Below, in pieces: positions 35,546-44,442 of a DNA stretch of 49,812 nt. This DNA comes from Lacticigenium naphthae DSM 19658 (lineage in GTDB: Bacteria > Bacillota > Bacilli > Lactobacillales > Carnobacteriaceae_A). How positions within the stretch are numbered: position 1 is the first letter of the stretch; each line of letters starts with the position of its first letter. The notes beneath the pieces were generated by a model that was given only the letters and a program-made list of their open reading frames with translations, made no database searches and was not told the DNA's origin. The stretch is taken from NCBI RefSeq assembly GCF_000425865.1, contig NZ_AUEG01000014.1, positions 1 through 49,812 of the forward strand. Reading direction: 5' to 3'. The position numbers and the translations under genes are program-made.

Positions 35546-35550
35546 TCTTT

Positions 35551-35781
35551 TTAAAAGTAGTCTTTGATCCCTCTTTGTCTTGCTTCTTTATACAAATAAA
35601 AATAAGTGGCCTTGGCTAATTTCAGCTCTACATCTTGCCAGTCATGTTCTGAGCCAGACATATCATGCAAATGGCTTACTCTTTGCCATTCCTTATTCTT
35701 TTTTCGAATCAATGACAATAGTTTCTCATCATAAATTTCTTGAAGTGTTTGTTTTTTCCGGAATAAGTTTCGAATCCCCAT
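35551..35781 (-). CDS. YaaL-like DUF2508 protein
   Basis: A 76-residue, mostly helical protein of the DUF2508 family, which follows recR in many Firmicutes. Function unknown. Its ATG overlaps the recR stop by one base (TAATG), so translation is coupled. It ends the dnaX operon. Confidence 0.85.
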   Translation of the reverse strand: MGIRNLFRKKQTLQEIYDEKLLSLIRKKNKEWQRVSHLHDMSGSEHDWQDVELKLAKATYFYLYKEARQRGIKDYF

Positions 35782-36377
35782 TAGATCTCTCGACGCCCTT
35801 CCACCGCTTTTAACAATGTCATTTCGTCAGCATATTCTATATCACTGCCCACCGATAATCCATGAGCTAAACGCGTTACTTTTATACCTGCCGGCTTAAT
35901 CAGCCGTGATAAATACATTGCCGTTGCTTCGCCTTCAGCGGTAGCATTAGTAGCGAGAATAACTTCCTTTACTTCTTCATCTTGTAATCTCTTGATTAAG
36001 GTAGGTATATTGATATCTTCTGGACCAGTACCTTCTATTGGAGAAAGGACACCATGCAAGACATGGTAAAGTCCCTTAAAATCATTCATTTTTTCTAAAG
36101 AGATAACTTCTTTTGGATGCTCCACTACTATGATGGTACTTCGATCTCTTCTCTTGTCTTCACAGATATCACATGGATCATTTTCAGTAATATTTCCGCA
36201 AATCGAACAGTATTGCAAATCTCTTTTCACACTAATTAACGCTTTAGCGAAAGAGGTCACATCTTCTTCCCTCATATTAATTGTATAAAAAGCTAAGCGA
36301 GACGCGGTTTTTTCACCAATTCCAGGTAGCTTCATAAAGCTATCCATCAATTGAGAAATTGGTTCTGGATAATGCAT
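35781..36377 (-). CDS. recR: recombination mediator protein RecR
   Basis: A 198-residue DNA repair protein of the RecFOR pathway. In order: helix-hairpin-helix ([15 protein letters not shown], about 15-29), the C4 zinc finger [16 protein letters not shown] (about 57-72), and a Toprim domain with [14 protein letters not shown] and [15 protein letters not shown]. It lies in the conserved dnaX-ybaB-recR-yaaL operon. Confidence 0.97.
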   Translation of the reverse strand: MHYPEPISQLMDSFMKLPGIGEKTASRLAFYTINMREEDVTSFAKALISVKRDLQYCSICGNITENDPCDICEDKRRDRSTIIVVEHPKEVISLEKMNDFKGLYHVLHGVLSPIEGTGPEDINIPTLIKRLQDEEVKEVILATNATAEGEATAMYLSRLIKPAGIKVTRLAHGLSVGSDIEYADEMTLLKAVEGRREI

Positions 36378-36411
36378 ACTCTTTCCTCATTTCTTCAAGA
36401 AAGTACTCTTA

Positions 36412-36726
36412 TTACATACCTGGCATACCTTTAGCGTATTTCCCCATTACTTTTTCTGTTTCTTTATCAACTTTACTCAATGCATCGTTTACAGCGATCA
36501 AGACGAGATCTTCCATGATTTCTATATCTTCCGGATCCACTATATCTTCTTTAATAGATACTTTTTTCACTTTTTTATCACCAGTCATTGTAACCGATAC
36601 TAAGTCGTTATTAGCTACGCCATTAAATTCTTTTTGATTTAATTGTTCTTGTTCCTCTGCCATCTCTTTTTGCATCTTTTGCATTTTTTTCATCATACCT
36701 TGCATATTTCCCATTCCTCCGCGCAT
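36412..36726 (-). CDS. YbaB/EbfC family nucleoid-associated protein
   Basis: A 104-residue DNA-binding protein. An N-terminal Met/Gln/Lys-rich helix is followed by the conserved VSVTMTGDKKVKKVSI strand region and EDIEIMEDLVLIAVNDAL helix. It forms dimers that clamp DNA. It lies between dnaX and recR, as in most bacteria. Confidence 0.95.
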   Translation of the reverse strand: MRGGMGNMQGMMKKMQKMQKEMAEEQEQLNQKEFNGVANNDLVSVTMTGDKKVKKVSIKEDIVDPEDIEIMEDLVLIAVNDALSKVDKETEKVMGKYAKGMPGM

Positions 36727-36770
36727 TACGGATCATCCTCTCTGTTTCTAATTATTAGTCTCTTTGACTA

Positions 36771-38531
36771 TTATACCGAACTCTCTTTCACTTTTACAAT
36801 TTCTTGACCAAATAATTGAATTGCTTCGGTAACCAGTTCGTCTCCAGCATCTTTTTCTTTTTCTTGTGGAGACTGTTCACTCTTCTCAGCATTTTCATTA
36901 GTATCTTCACTATCATGTTGTTTTAGTTGGCGAATGTATTCTTTCCTAATTACGGGCCATTGCTCTTCGGTAACACTATTGAGGCGGGCTTCATACCCTA
37001 CCAATTTTTGTAAATGCAGTGCAATATCTTTGTTTAACTCTGTATCTTCTGTAGCTTTCTGGCAGAGTATATCGTATTGAAAAGATACAACCAACCCTTT
37101 GGGACTTGCTGCAACAGGTGTTGAAGCTTTTAAAACAGCTCTCTGGGTGACGGTGAGCATATTCATCAAATCCGGCCATACTTCCCGTAATTCTGCTAAA
37201 TTTTTCTTTGTCGCATGGTCTAAAACTTGGAAAATAGCGGTCTTGTTTGGTTTGAAAATTGATCCCGCTGATATTTTTTTGCTTTTCTTCTTCTTCTCTG
37301 GAACAGCTTGTCCAGAATGAGCTGTTTGCAATTTTTTAATGAGTTGATGCATCTCGTTTAATTGCACTTTTAGATTAGAAATTTCATCATTGTTTTCTGT
37401 TTGTGCAACTGGATCTGTACTGATCACCCTTTGTTCGGTTACAGAAGCAACTTGTTCCGTTAACCGCACGGTAGCGACTTCTAAATATATCTCTGCATGA
37501 TTGGAAGCTTTCAATTCTTGTTGGGTTTGATTAAACGTATGAATTATTTCATATACAACAGTTGAAGTCAGCTTTTCTGTAATTTTTTTAAATTTCTCAT
37601 CGATTTTTGCTTGTTTGAGCAACTCTTCTTTTCCAGAAGTTTGCTGGTATATAAGAATATCTCTACTAAAGAGGATCACATCTTCTACAAAGCGAAGAGG
37701 ATCTTTACCTTCAGCAAGCAGCGATTGCAGGATTGCCAGGCCTTCTTTAGTATCATTATCGATCATTGCTTGAAAATAATCTAATAGCAATTCTTGTGTC
37801 AAGCTTCCGGTAATACGCATAGCATCTGCAACAGAAACTCTTTCTTGAGAGAAAGAGATCGTCTGATCGAGTATGCTCAAAGCGTCACGCATTCCACCTT
37901 CAGCAGCCCGAGCTATAACAGGTAAGGATTCTTCTTCATATTGGATTTCTTCTTGTCCCAAAATATATTCCATTCGTTTAATTATAGAATGAATAGGTAT
38001 CCTTTTGAAATCGAATCTTTGTGTCCTTGAAATGATAGTCAAGGGTATTTTATGCGGTTCTGTTGTAGCTAAAATGAAAATGACATTTGCCGGCGGTTCT
38101 TCTAATGTTTTTAATAAAGCATTAAATGCTCCTGTCGATAGCATGTGTACCTCATCAATAATGTAAACCTTATATTCAGCACTCGTCGGAGCATAATTGG
38201 CTTTTTCACGAATGTCCCTAATTTCTTCTACGCCATTATTACTCGCGGCATCGATTTCAATTACATCATTTAATTTCCCTTGCGTGATAGACTGACATAT
38301 TTCGCACTCGTTACAAGGTTCTCCATCAACTCTATTGGGACAATTGATAGCCTTGGAAAAGATTTTTGCTGCACTTGTTTTCCCTGTTCCTCTAGGACCG
38401 GTAAACAAATAAGCATGACTTGTTTTAGATTGTATTAATGCGTTCTTCAAAGTTTGTGTAATAGCTTCCTGGCCTGCCACATCTGAAAAAAGTTGTGGAC
38501 GCCACACGCGGTACAACGCTTGATAGCTCAT
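36771..38531 (-). CDS. dnaX: DNA polymerase III gamma/tau subunit
   Basis: A 586-residue clamp-loader ATPase. Walker A TGPRGTGKTSAAKIF (about 44-58), the zinc module CPNRVDGEPCNECEIC (about 64-79), Walker B IDEVHML and the sensor SRTQRFDF are intact. The linker near residue 410 is Lys-rich, and its DNA contains an A7 run (minus strand of 37274-37280). The C-terminal third is the tau region. Start is the ATG at 38529-38531 after GGAAGAG. A -10 TATAAT lies about 40 bases upstream. Confidence 0.96.
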   Translation of the reverse strand: MSYQALYRVWRPQLFSDVAGQEAITQTLKNALIQSKTSHAYLFTGPRGTGKTSAAKIFSKAINCPNRVDGEPCNECEICQSITQGKLNDVIEIDAASNNGVEEIRDIREKANYAPTSAEYKVYIIDEVHMLSTGAFNALLKTLEEPPANVIFILATTEPHKIPLTIISRTQRFDFKRIPIHSIIKRMEYILGQEEIQYEEESLPVIARAAEGGMRDALSILDQTISFSQERVSVADAMRITGSLTQELLLDYFQAMIDNDTKEGLAILQSLLAEGKDPLRFVEDVILFSRDILIYQQTSGKEELLKQAKIDEKFKKITEKLTSTVVYEIIHTFNQTQQELKASNHAEIYLEVATVRLTEQVASVTEQRVISTDPVAQTENNDEISNLKVQLNEMHQLIKKLQTAHSGQAVPEKKKKSKKISAGSIFKPNKTAIFQVLDHATKKNLAELREVWPDLMNMLTVTQRAVLKASTPVAASPKGLVVSFQYDILCQKATEDTELNKDIALHLQKLVGYEARLNSVTEEQWPVIRKEYIRQLKQHDSEDTNENAEKSEQSPQEKEKDAGDELVTEAIQLFGQEIVKVKESSV

Positions 38532-38708
38532 TCTTGCTCTTCCTTTCTTCATTCCTGCTTCTCTATATTATTATAAAAGAATGGAGAGTGAATAGAAACA
38601 TCTAAAATAATCCCTTCTTTCCTTTTTTGCTAAAAGCAGTTGGAAATCAGGGGGGTAACAGTTAAATTGATCTTTAAGTGCTAAACAGATTTCTTTAGAA
38701 CAAATAGA

Positions 38709-38744
38709 AAAAAAGTTCTTGATCAAAAGATCAAAAACTTTTTT
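38709..38744 (-). terminator. terminator of the SRP RNA
   Basis: Stem AAAGTTCTTGATC/GATCAAAAACTTT (about 38712-38724 and 38729-38741) with an AAAA loop and T-run. It is a few tens of bases beyond the RNA. Confidence 0.85.
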
Positions 38745-38756
38745 CTTCTATTATGT

Positions 38757-38849
38757 ACATGTGACACATGGCGGAACGATACTTAGTGCTGCTTCCTTCC
38801 GGACCTGACACGGTTCATATGTCCGCCATTGTCACAAGGCCTTTCGGCA
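38757..38849 (-). ncRNA. ffs: signal recognition particle RNA, small bacterial (4.5S) type
   Basis: The minus strand holds the invariant apical core GTCAGGTCCGGAAGGAAGCA (around 38790-38809) between complementary arms TGTGACAATGGCGGA and TCCGCCATGTGTCACA. Length is about 93 nucleotides, without an Alu domain. A -10 TACAAT (38856-38861) gives a start near 38849. It lies just upstream of dnaX, as in most Firmicutes. It binds Ffh to target membrane proteins. Confidence 0.95.
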
Positions 38850-38915
38850 CTTTTAATTGTAACTTAAATCCACAAAAAAATCCAGTGCTATTTCTTTTAT
38901 GATCACAAAAAGAGT

Positions 38916-39593
38916 TTATTGAACATTCCATTTCAAAAAGACTTCTTCTGTTGCAGGAATATCAGGCGTAAAATCAACTTTGAATTCTTTACCTTCCATT
39001 TCTATTGGGATCAGAATTTTATCATACATTATTTTATCCAGATTTATGAATCCAATTTCTTTGAATTTTTCATCGGTCAGGAAAAATTTTTCTCCTTGCA
39101 ACGTTGCTTCACTGACTTGATCACTAAATTCTACTCCGCTTATTTGTTTAAATATTTTCCCATTATTATTTTTAAAAAAGTAATAATGTTGTCCTTTTCC
39201 TAAATAATCTATCGGTTCTTCTATTAAATCAGAAGAATATATCGACAGTTTTCTTAAAGATTCCAGATCGTTTAGATTAGTATACACCACGACCTCTGAA
39301 CGAGAGTAATAGTTATAACCCGTTAGTGTACGATAACGATCCCGCACTAAAGGATTCACAAGTCGAATTTCGTTTAAATAATCTTGGTAATACAAGTGAC
39401 CACCTACGCTTATACTGACTATTGTCAACAAAGTAATGACAGCGATCCTCACCAAAATTTTCTTTCTCTTTCTCTTTCTTGCATAAAACAAGACATAAGT
39501 CAGTATCAATACGATCAATGCACCCATTATTCCTAAAACAGTTAGAATTGTTTCATAGAATAATTCAGCAGTTACCCAAAAATCATAAGGCAT
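38916..39593 (-). CDS. membrane protein of unknown function
   Basis: A 225-residue protein I do not recognise. Two membrane segments lie near 10-35 and 48-68, joined by a very basic loop ARKRKRKKILVR. The remaining 155 residues should lie outside the cell. They include DRYRTLTGYNYYSRSEVVVYTN (Tyr-rich, about 86-107) and several beta-strand-like stretches. A small streptococcal/enterococcal type lipoprotein-like domain is conceivable. No good ribosome site is seen before the ATG. It is encoded alone between ffs and the PadR gene. Confidence 0.7.
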   Translation of the reverse strand: MPYDFWVTAELFYETILTVLGIMGALIVLILTYVLFYARKRKRKKILVRIAVITLLTIVSISVGGHLYYQDYLNEIRLVNPLVRDRYRTLTGYNYYSRSEVVVYTNLNDLESLRKLSIYSSDLIEEPIDYLGKGQHYYFFKNNNGKIFKQISGVEFSDQVSEATLQGEKFFLTDEKFKEIGFINLDKIMYDKILIPIEMEGKEFKVDFTPDIPATEEVFLKWNVQ

Positions 39594-39773
39594 TTTTTTC
39601 CGGCCTCCACAAACAGTTCAATTTGTTTTTTATTCTATCATACCTGCCCTTATAACTTCTACTTCTATTTAAAATAATGATTTGATGCCTCTTTTATTAA
39701 GCTTTTTTTACTTTACCTAATACAGTAATCATGTTACCATTACTCCAACAGATACAGTAAAAGAGGTGTGGGA

Positions 39774-40109
39774 ATGGTTTCAAGTGATAGCATGAGAGGT
39801 TTTAATGATTTAATCATCTTATCCCTTTTAGACACAGAGGATTCTTACGGTTATAAATTATCGAATCAGATCAAAAAGATTTCCAAAGGAAATTATGTTA
39901 TGAAAGAAACAACGTTGTATTCTGCATTTAATCGTTTAGAAAAGAAAAATTGGATCGCGTCATACAAAAGGGATGAAACATTTGGCAAACCACGAACGTA
40001 TTATCGTATGACTTCTCTCGGTAGAGAAATTTACCATACAAAGAAAAAAGAATGGCAAGAAACACAATTGATCATAAATACATTTTTGGAAAACCCGAAA
40101 GGAGAATGA
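39774..40109 (+). CDS. PadR family transcriptional regulator
   Basis: A 111-residue winged-helix repressor with the PadR hallmark ILSLLDTEDSYGYKLSNQI near residue 14-32, YSAFNRLEKKNWI and TYYRMTSLGREIY. Start is the ATG at 39774 with AAGAGG 7 bases upstream; the GTG at 39768 is too close. It is translationally tied to the next gene (stop to start 4 bases), which is the usual PadR/HAAS partner, probably controlling its own operon and the NatAB exporter. Confidence 0.92.
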   Translation: MVSSDSMRGFNDLIILSLLDTEDSYGYKLSNQIKKISKGNYVMKETTLYSAFNRLEKKNWIASYKRDETFGKPRTYYRMTSLGREIYHTKKKEWQETQLIINTFLENPKGE

Positions 40110-40113
40110 AAAA

Positions 40114-41091
40114 GTGAAAACATTAGAGAATTATGTAGAATCTGTTTTTATAGACCTTCCGTCTACTCCTCAACTCGATGCCTTAAAAGAAGAAATCCTT
40201 TCAAATATGGAAGAAAAATACTTGCATATACGAGAGTCCGGCGTTGATGAAGCTGAAGCCATTGGAATTGTTATTTCCGAATTTGGAAATATTGATGACA
40301 TTATCGATGAATATGACATACCCATCGAAACGAAACAGACTTCTTCAAAAGATACACTTCTTCTCAACGCGGCAAAAGCTGAAGAATACCTTGTTCATAG
40401 AAATCAGTTTGCTTTTGGTATTTCATTTGGAGTATTTCTTTGTATCCTATCCATCCCTTTATTACTCATTACAGGATCGCTATTATCTTGGATTTTTCCA
40501 GCTATACATGAAGAGGCTTTATCTTTATTAGCCGTCAGTCTTTTTCTCCTTACTATTGCTTCTGGAGTCGGTTTGTTTATCATTTTTGGAATAAGAGAAT
40601 CGCATTATCCATATGCAAATAAACAATTAAAAATCGACAAGCAATCCTATCTCTCTATTCAAACCGAGTATAAACAATTCACAATTCGGTTTCCTTATGC
40701 AATCGCAGCAGGGGTCGTGCTCTGTATAAGCGGTGTGGTCGCGTTATTACTGACATCTATTTTTCTTGCCCCCGAAAACCTTATTGGCGTTGCTTTCCTA
40801 CTTAGCTTTATTGCTACCGGTGTTTTCTTGTTCGTGTTTTTTGGAATTCAAAAAGATACGTATGAAAAATTATTGACTAAAGGCACACACTCTCCCGCAC
40901 AATTTCATTCACGTAAAGTTACAGATAGAGTCGCTTCTGTAGTGTTTCCATTGGCAACTTTTTACTATCTTTTTCAAGGATTTGTAAACGGACAATGGGC
41001 AACTGCCTGGATCGTCTTTCCTCTGGTAGGGGTCGGGTTTGGAATCTTCGCCGCTATTACAGAAGCTCTCGCAAACAGCAAGTTTAAATAG
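40114..41091 (+). CDS. HAAS-type (permease prefix domain) membrane protein
   Basis: A 325-residue protein with a cytoplasmic helical prefix (about 1-75, KEEILSNMEEKYLHIRESGVDEAEAIGIVISEFGN), the HAAS/DUF1700-like signaling domain often found with PadR. It is followed by about six membrane segments in two repeat-like halves (about 95-150, 195-245, 270-320). Start is GTG 40114-40116 with AAAGGAG 9 bases before it. The last 183 bases overlap the 3' end of the convergent natB frame. Confidence 0.85.
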   Translation: MKTLENYVESVFIDLPSTPQLDALKEEILSNMEEKYLHIRESGVDEAEAIGIVISEFGNIDDIIDEYDIPIETKQTSSKDTLLLNAAKAEEYLVHRNQFAFGISFGVFLCILSIPLLLITGSLLSWIFPAIHEEALSLLAVSLFLLTIASGVGLFIIFGIRESHYPYANKQLKIDKQSYLSIQTEYKQFTIRFPYAIAAGVVLCISGVVALLLTSIFLAPENLIGVAFLLSFIATGVFLFVFFGIQKDTYEKLLTKGTHSPAQFHSRKVTDRVASVVFPLATFYYLFQGFVNGQWATAWIVFPLVGVGFGIFAAITEALANSKFK

Positions 41092-42270
41092 TACTACTTG
41101 CTCAATAAAAACAAAAGTCAGTAACACCGCAAAGACTCCTGAAGCTAGAATAGAAATCCATACCCCTGATTGCGTGACCGTTTCTGCAGCGATCCTAAAC
41201 GGCATGATAAATGGAGTAAATAAAGGAATATACGAGAGAATGAGAACTAAAGGCTGGTCCGGCGCTCCGAATGCAAATAACCCTCCATAAAATCCAATCA
41301 TGGCGATAAATACAATGGGAGTCACTGCTTTATTAACATCTTCGATTTTAGTAACCAGCGATCCAAAGAACGCGGCTAGTACCACATACATAAAGACTCC
41401 TATAATAAAGAATATAAGGGTGAAGCCCAGTAAGGATTGAAGAATCTCGCCGATATCTATCCCCCCAATATATTGTTGGACGAACTCTGCATCTTTAAAA
41501 ACCTGATAGCCTATGATGCCCAAAATGATATACAAGCCGATTTGAGTAAAACAAATAAAGAGTACTCCAACCAATTTCCCAAAAAAATGGGTGGTGGAAG
41601 AAACGCTGGAGAGAATGACTTCCATGATGCGTGTGCCTTTTTCAGAAGCAACTTCCTCAGCTATGATACCAGCATAAGTCATGATAAAAATAAATATCCC
41701 GATCCCGACTGCGTATGCGCTACCTAACTTAATGGCATATTCTGTCATATCTTGGTCGATTATTTCTCCATCTTCCACGCGGACCACAGATTCACTTACA
41801 CGCGCCGGTTCAAATAATTGATTCACTTCTTCGGCTGATAGGCCTAAGGCACCGCCGCGCAGGGCATTTTGATATGCAGTTAGTTGACTGGACAAAATGG
41901 CTACCGCTTGGGAATTGTTTCGACTCGTATGAACGAACTCCGCTGTGAGGGTGTTGTTTTCTTCGCTAGCCATTATATAACCAACGATTTCTTCAGCCGC
42001 TAGAGCTTCTCTGGCTTCTGCTTCTGTAGTGATAGATAAATCTTTTTCAGCAGTGAATTCCGTCTCGACCAGTGCTGAACGAACGGACTCGTCACCTGAC
42101 ACAATAGCAATGGTATCATCTTGACTAAAGATATCCGTATTGCTAATGAGATAAATGATCACACCAATGATTGCTACGAGTATAATTGGAGATAAAATCA
42201 TTGTAATGAAACCGAGAGATTTTACATTTTTCTTGTATACTTCTTTTGCAATTATCCAAAATTTACGCAT
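40909..42270 (-). CDS. natB: NatB-type ABC exporter permease with foreign C-terminus
   Basis: A 453-residue ABC-2 permease. One N-terminal membrane helix (about 20-45), an extracellular domain of about 120 residues, then five to six helices (about 175-395). ASEKGTRIMEVILSSVS is the signature of NatB/YhaP permeases. From about residue 397, after FKLAV, the normal cytoplasmic ending is absent. Instead, about 57 Cys/Ser/Lys-rich residues are read from the antisense strand of the HAAS gene. It is the second gene of the natAB operon (8-base overlap). Confidence 0.85.
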   Translation of the reverse strand: MRKFWIIAKEVYKKNVKSLGFITMILSPIILVAIIGVIIYLISNTDIFSQDDTIAIVSGDESVRSALVETEFTAEKDLSITTEAEAREALAAEEIVGYIMASEENNTLTAEFVHTSRNNSQAVAILSSQLTAYQNALRGGALGLSAEEVNQLFEPARVSESVVRVEDGEIIDQDMTEYAIKLGSAYAVGIGIFIFIMTYAGIIAEEVASEKGTRIMEVILSSVSSTTHFFGKLVGVLFICFTQIGLYIILGIIGYQVFKDAEFVQQYIGGIDIGEILQSLLGFTLIFFIIGVFMYVVLAAFFGSLVTKIEDVNKAVTPIVFIAMIGFYGGLFAFGAPDQPLVLILSYIPLFTPFIMPFRIAAETVTQSGVWISILASGVFAVLLTFVFIEQVVLFKLAVCESFCNSGEDSKPDPYQRKDDPGSCPLSVYKSLKKIVKSCQWKHYRSDSICNFT

Positions 42271-43162
42271 GAATTTCCCCCGCTTTCCGTTTAAAAATTT
42301 CTTCTAGTGTCGGAGGTTGTTGACTGAAAGTTTGAATATAACCATCTTTTGTTACCAAATCAAAGATAGCTTTCCCATATTTTTCATCTTCTAATGTTAA
42401 CTCTAGCAACCCATCTATCGTTTTTCTAATCGATAGGATTCCTGGCATCTGTTTGATCACTTCTGCCGTAATGGGTGTTTCTAGGAATATTTTTGTGCGT
42501 CCGAATTGCTCGCGGATAGACTGAACTGATCCCTTTAGTATCATTTCTCCATCACGCAGCATGATCAAACTATCACAAATTTCTTCAACGTTATTCATAT
42601 TGTGACTAGAAAAAATGATGCTTGCCCCTTTTTCTTTCGCTTCTTTGATACCTAATTCCAACAGTCCTGCATTTACTGGATCCAATCCACTAAAGGGTTC
42701 ATCTAAAATAATTAATTCGGGTTCATGAATGAGCGTACAAATCAACTGAACTTTCTGTTGATTTCCCTTTGATAATGTCTTTACTTTATCGGTACGCTTT
42801 CCTTTCACTTGAAACTTTTCCATCCATTCATCAATTAAAGGAATGATCTCTTTCTTTTTTTTGCCTCTTAATTGAGCAAAATAAACGATTTGATCTTCGA
42901 TAGAAACTTTTGGATAAAGTCCTCTCTCCTCAGGCAAATAACCCACGCTATCATATTCTTTTTTGCGAAAGGGTTTGCCATTCCAAAGCACAGTTCCTGT
43001 ATCGGGTTGTAGTAAATCTAGTATTAAACGAAACGTGGTCGTTTTTCCTGAACCGTTTTGACCGATGATTCCCATTATTTCACCTTTTTTAATGGTGAAG
43101 TCCAATTGATCAACAGCAATCAAATCCCCAAATGACTTCTTTAGTTGCTTCACTTCCAACAC
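42263..43162 (-). CDS. natA: NatA-type ABC transporter ATPase
   Basis: A 299-residue ATPase. Walker A GIIGQNGSGKTTTFRL (about 33-48), Q-loop YLPEERGLYPK, the signature LSKGNQQKVQL and Walker B LIILDEPFSGLDPVNAG are present, plus the C-terminal extension typical of NatA/drug exporters. A GTG at 43160-43162 lies about 10 bases from AAAGGAGG and suits the family start LEVKQLKKSFG. The ATG at 43171 is too close. Na+ or peptide/drug export cannot be decided. Confidence 0.92.
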   Translation of the reverse strand: MLEVKQLKKSFGDLIAVDQLDFTIKKGEIMGIIGQNGSGKTTTFRLILDLLQPDTGTVLWNGKPFRKKEYDSVGYLPEERGLYPKVSIEDQIVYFAQLRGKKKKEIIPLIDEWMEKFQVKGKRTDKVKTLSKGNQQKVQLICTLIHEPELIILDEPFSGLDPVNAGLLELGIKEAKEKGASIIFSSHNMNNVEEICDSLIMLRDGEMILKGSVQSIREQFGRTKIFLETPITAEVIKQMPGILSIRKTIDGLLELTLEDEKYGKAIFDLVTKDGYIQTFSQQPPTLEEIFKRKAGEIHA

Positions 43163-43256
43163 AATAACCATTCCTCCTTTTAATTCGTGACACGTATATA
43201 CTATATATAACTATACACCTACATATACATATATTATACAATTTCATCCATCTTTA

Positions 43257-43448
43257 TCACCTAATTCGACACGTTGTCTTAGAACTTGAAATAGACGCCA
43301 TGACAGGGTTGATAAGAAAAATAAATAGTCCTGCTACAATCGAAGTCAGTACCGTATCAGGGAATAAAAATGTGAACACAACAAAAGTAATCGCAAAGTA
43401 AATCAAATAGTATAGTATACCCATTAATGGACACAATAATTTATTCAT
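43257..43448 (-). CDS. small two-helix membrane protein, unknown
   Basis: A 63-residue protein with two hydrophobic helices (about 8-30 and 33-53) and a short basic tail. GGGAGG lies 7 bases before the ATG, so translation is likely. Not recognised. It is followed by natA on the same strand, about 95 bases away, which is separated by a TA-repeat-rich spacer. Confidence 0.6.
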   Translation of the reverse strand: MNKLLCPLMGILYYLIYFAITFVVFTFLFPDTVLTSIVAGLFIFLINPVMASISSSKTTCRIR

Positions 43449-43826
43449 TCCATCGCCTCCCTTAGCATATTTTCATGCCTTTAAAATTATCCTATCCACG
43501 TAACCCAAAATTGCTTGAGCACATATTTTACCAAGTGCCTAGAGCCAAGGATTCAATTGGATTTACAGCAGTAGCTTTCCTATATCCAAACATATTCCAT
43601 TCAGAGAACCTTAAAAAAATAAGATTTAATATAGGAATTAAATCTGTTCCCTATTTAGATCAGCACTTTCATTGATCATTACTGTTGTCGTGTTGTATGG
43701 ACGATCACTGACTATTCCACGTTTTTTTATGTGTTTTTAAGTACTTGACCTGTTTTGTATACGAATCAATCAACACCCATTTTTAGTTGGATTCCGACAA
43801 AATAACGAATCAAAACGACAATCATT
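43449..43826. other. 378-base spacer downstream of tadA
   Basis: I see no gene with a ribosome site. The 66-codon plus-strand frame 43475-43675 is unsupported. No strong terminator hairpin was found beyond the tadA stop. A T7 run occurs near 43732-43738 without a clear stem. Confidence 0.5.
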
Positions 43827-44339
43827 TCATATTCTATTTTTCTCATCATTTTGCAGTTGCTTTTTTTGCTTGTTTCTTTTTCTTAAGTTTCTAAAAAATT
43901 CCGTTAAAATTTCACCACACTCTTCTTCCAGGACTCCTCTTTCATATGTTACGCGGTGATTAAATTTATCCTCATCTAATAAGTTGAAAATTGATTCTAC
44001 TGTTCCTCCTTTGGGATCTGGAGCACCATAATATACTTTTCTGATTCGAGATAGGATCATTGCCCCACTGCACATTGCACAAGGCTCTAAAGTTACGAAT
44101 AAATCACAATCTTCTAATCGCCAATTTTCTAACTGTTTATTCGCATCTTGAATGGCGATCATTTCCGCATGCGTTGTTGCATTTTGAGTAGTCTCTCTTA
44201 AATTGTGTCCTCTGCCAACAATTGACCTGTCTAGCACAATAACAGCTCCAATGGGAACTTCATCCTTAACTTGTGCCTTTTTTGCTTCTTTTAATGCCTC
44301 TTGCATGAATTGTTTCTTTTCTGCTTCGGTATATTCCAT
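43827..44339 (-). CDS. tadA: tRNA-specific adenosine deaminase
   Basis: A 170-residue zinc deaminase that changes A34 to inosine in tRNA-Arg(ACG), a tRNA encoded at 49308-49381. The active site HAEMIAIQDA (His and Glu near 57-59) and LEPCAMCSGAM (two Cys near 87-90) is intact. The gene normally sits next to ffs and dnaX; here it is separated from them by natAB, the PadR pair and the unknown membrane protein. The C-terminus is rich in Lys/Gln and longer than in many homologues. Confidence 0.96.
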   Translation of the reverse strand: MEYTEAEKKQFMQEALKEAKKAQVKDEVPIGAVIVLDRSIVGRGHNLRETTQNATTHAEMIAIQDANKQLENWRLEDCDLFVTLEPCAMCSGAMILSRIRKVYYGAPDPKGGTVESIFNLLDEDKFNHRVTYERGVLEEECGEILTEFFRNLRKRNKQKKQLQNDEKNRI

Positions 44340-44442
44340 TGGCTTATCCTTTTCTTTTTTATTTATTATATCAAACTCTCACTCTCACTACAGATAAATG
44401 TTAAAATAATAAGAGAAACTAACTGTAAAGGGGTCTTATCCA

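Noticed and set aside
36991-37280. Programmed -1 frameshift in dnaX as in E. coli
   Set aside because: The -1 frame stays open for about 95 codons and no enhancer hairpin or spacing like that of E. coli was found, so it would not give a gamma protein.
43475-43675. 66-codon plus-strand frame in the tadA-side spacer
   Set aside because: No ribosome site, no promoter, no recognisable motif; I treat it as chance.
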